Below, one piece after another: positions 13,052-14,228 of a stretch of 14,228 nt of DNA (position 1 is its first letter; each line of letters starts with the position of its first letter). This stretch comes from Firmicutes bacterium UBA3914 (lineage in GTDB: Bacteria > Bacillota > Limnochordia > Darwinibacteriales > Darwinibacteriaceae), in contig DGEY01000020.1 in NCBI GenBank assembly GCA_002391385.1, positions 9,721-23,948 on the forward strand. The letters are read 5' to 3'. Under the pieces are notes generated by a model. That model had not been told where the DNA came from. It saw only the letters and a list, made by a program, of their open reading frames with translations, and did no database searches. Made by a program: the position numbers and the translations under genes.

Positions 13052-14228
13052 ATGACCAAGGAGTCTTTTTTGCGTGGTGCGGCCATCCTGGCGGCGGCCA
13101 GCGCCTTGAACCGCCTCATCGGCTTAGTCTACATGATCGCGCTGCCCCGCTTGATCTCGGATCAGGGGATGGGCCTTTACCAGCTGGTTAAGCCCATTCA
13201 TTACTTCGCAGCGGTGGTGGCCATCGGCGGCATGCCGGTGGCTGTGGCCAAGCTCAGCGCGGAAAAAGCGGCACTGGGGCAGGCCTGGGAGGTGCAGCGC
13301 ACCTTCCGCACGGGTCTGCTTCTTTTGCTGCTCAGCGGCGGGGCTGTGGCCCTGGCTTTGATTCTGGGCGCGCCCTGGTTTGCCGCGGTGCTGGCCAAGG
13401 ACCCGGGTGTCATCCCCATCCTGGTGGCCCTGGGCCCGGCCTGCTTCTTTCTGGCCTTGAGCGCCGGCTTCCGGGGCTTTTTTCAGGGGCTGCAGTACAT
13501 GACCCCCACCGCCATCTCCCAGGTGGCGGACCAGGTGGTGCGGGTTTGCGCCACCATTGCCCTCAGCCTTTACCTGCGGCCCCGGGGCCTGGAGTTCGCG
13601 GTGATGGGCGTGGCCGCGGCCTTCATCTTGGGAGAGCTCACCGGCTGGCTGGTCCTGGCCGGAGCCTATCTGGGCCCAGGCCGCCGGCTTCTGGCGGAGC
13701 TGAAAGGGGCGGCCCCGGCGCGGCCTGAATCCGTGGGCAGCCTGGCCGCCCGCCTCATTGCCCTGGCCGTCCCGGCAGTTGTGGCCACCATCCTCTGGCC
13801 GGTGATGCAGCTCGCGGACAGTTTGCTTGTGCCCCTGCGCCTGCAGGCCGCGGGCTTCGGGCCCGCGGCAATTCGGGAGGGCCTGGGCCATTTGGGCATG
13901 GCTTTGACCTTGGCCCAGTTTCCCAACGTGGTCACCGTGGCCCTGGCCACAAGCCTGGTGCCGGCCGTGTCGGAAGCCAAGGCTCTGGCCCGGGAGGGGC
14001 TCGTGCGCCACCGGGCGGAAGAGGCGCTGCGCATGGCTTTGATTTTCGGGGTTCCATCCTGCACCGCCCTGTTTGTGCTGGCGGCACCCATCTCCCAGGT
14101 GCTCTTCGGCTACAGCCAGGTGGCTGAGCCCCTGCGCATTTTGGCCTTCGGCACCGTCACCCTGGGCATAATTCAAGCCACCACAGGTGTGCTGCAGGGC
14201 TTGGGAGCCATGGGCGTCCCCGTACGGA
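13052..14228 (+). CDS. SpoVB/YabM-type polysaccharide flippase, 3' end cut
   Basis: Multi-spanning membrane protein of the MOP superfamily (MurJ/SpoVB branch), expected to flip lipid-linked wall or cortex precursors across the membrane. 392 codons are visible and the frame runs open off the right edge; full members have around 500 residues, so about a quarter is missing. The opening FLRGAAILAAASALNRLIGLVYMIALPRLI is the characteristic first helix, followed by GMGLYQLVKPIHYFAAVVAIGGMPVAVAKL. Later segments include FFLALSAGFRGFFQGLQYMTPTAISQVADQVVR and a central ALAVPAVVATILWPVMQLADSLLVP. Many hydrophobic helices are separated by short polar loops. ATG 13052 follows AGGAAGGGAAG (13033-13043) by 8 nt. 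The position after spoVT is that of yabM in B. subtilis. Sequence alone does not separate SpoVB, YabM and other paralogues, so no symbol is given. Confidence 0.9.
   Translation, partial: MTKESFLRGAAILAAASALNRLIGLVYMIALPRLISDQGMGLYQLVKPIHYFAAVVAIGGMPVAVAKLSAEKAALGQAWEVQRTFRTGLLLLLLSGGAVALALILGAPWFAAVLAKDPGVIPILVALGPACFFLALSAGFRGFFQGLQYMTPTAISQVADQVVRVCATIALSLYLRPRGLEFAVMGVAAAFILGELTGWLVLAGAYLGPGRRLLAELKGAAPARPESVGSLAARLIALAVPAVVATILWPVMQLADSLLVPLRLQAAGFGPAAIREGLGHLGMALTLAQFPNVVTVALATSLVPAVSEAKALAREGLVRHRAEEALRMALIFGVPSCTALFVLAAPISQVLFGYSQVAEPLRILAFGTVTLGIIQATTGVLQGLGAMGVPVR

Noticed and set aside
13124..14176. Reverse-strand open frame of 350 codons opposite the flippase gene
   Set aside because: The forward strand encodes a clear multi-helix MOP-family protein with a good SD; the reverse translation is Gly/Gln/His-rich and featureless.
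1..14228. Mobile elements, CRISPR arrays, tRNA or rRNA genes, phage or defence genes
   Set aside because: No transposase or integrase-like protein, no spaced direct repeats, no cloverleaf or rRNA-like stretch; the window is conserved housekeeping and sporulation sequence.

Overview
The window reads as chromosomal core sequence from an endospore-forming member of the Bacillota, probably a GC-rich Clostridia- or Limnochordia-type lineage. The gene order parallels the Bacillus subtilis segment veg - ispE - glmU - prs - ctc - spoVC(pth) - mfd - spoVT - yabM. The sporulation genes (a SipL-like protein, SpoVT, a SpoVB/YabM-type flippase) fit that placement. All 13 genes supported here lie on the + strand. 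The DNA is GC-rich, and six of the 13 inferred starts are GTG or TTG. No mobile element, CRISPR array, rRNA or tRNA was seen, and no stretch over 300 bases lacks a gene.

Layout. (1) Bases 1-340: veg, closed by a strong intrinsic terminator. (2) 341-3336: a two-gene spore-envelope block. It holds a cytosolic-type PG-binding/LysM protein with a GH18-like C-terminus that appears to have lost its catalytic residues, then a three-SPOCS-domain plus LysM protein resembling SipL, closed by a second strong terminator. (3) 3373-3810: a small YdcZ-type membrane protein. (4) 3867-7509: ispE, a MobA-like nucleotidyltransferase of unknown role, a short glmU and prs, tightly spaced. This run makes isoprenoid, cell-wall and nucleotide precursors. 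(5) 7506-8860: rplY (L25/CTC) behind its own near-consensus sigma-A promoter, then pth, with a nested hairpin between them. (6) 8880-12978: mfd, then spoVT behind a sigma-G-like promoter that overlaps the end of mfd. (7) 13052-end: the first 392 codons of a SpoVB/YabM-type flippase, cut by the window edge.

Most worth a second look: a perfect 9-bp hairpin that buries the Shine-Dalgarno of the pseudo-GH18 spore gene; the apparent pseudoenzyme itself; a GlmU that keeps its uridylyltransferase residues but ends before the acetyltransferase half, with no room downstream for a lost remainder; and an orphan nucleotidyltransferase where purR, ridA (yabJ) and spoVG sit in B. subtilis. I found no wholly new multi-gene system. 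The novelty is in variants of known genes and in small regulatory structures.
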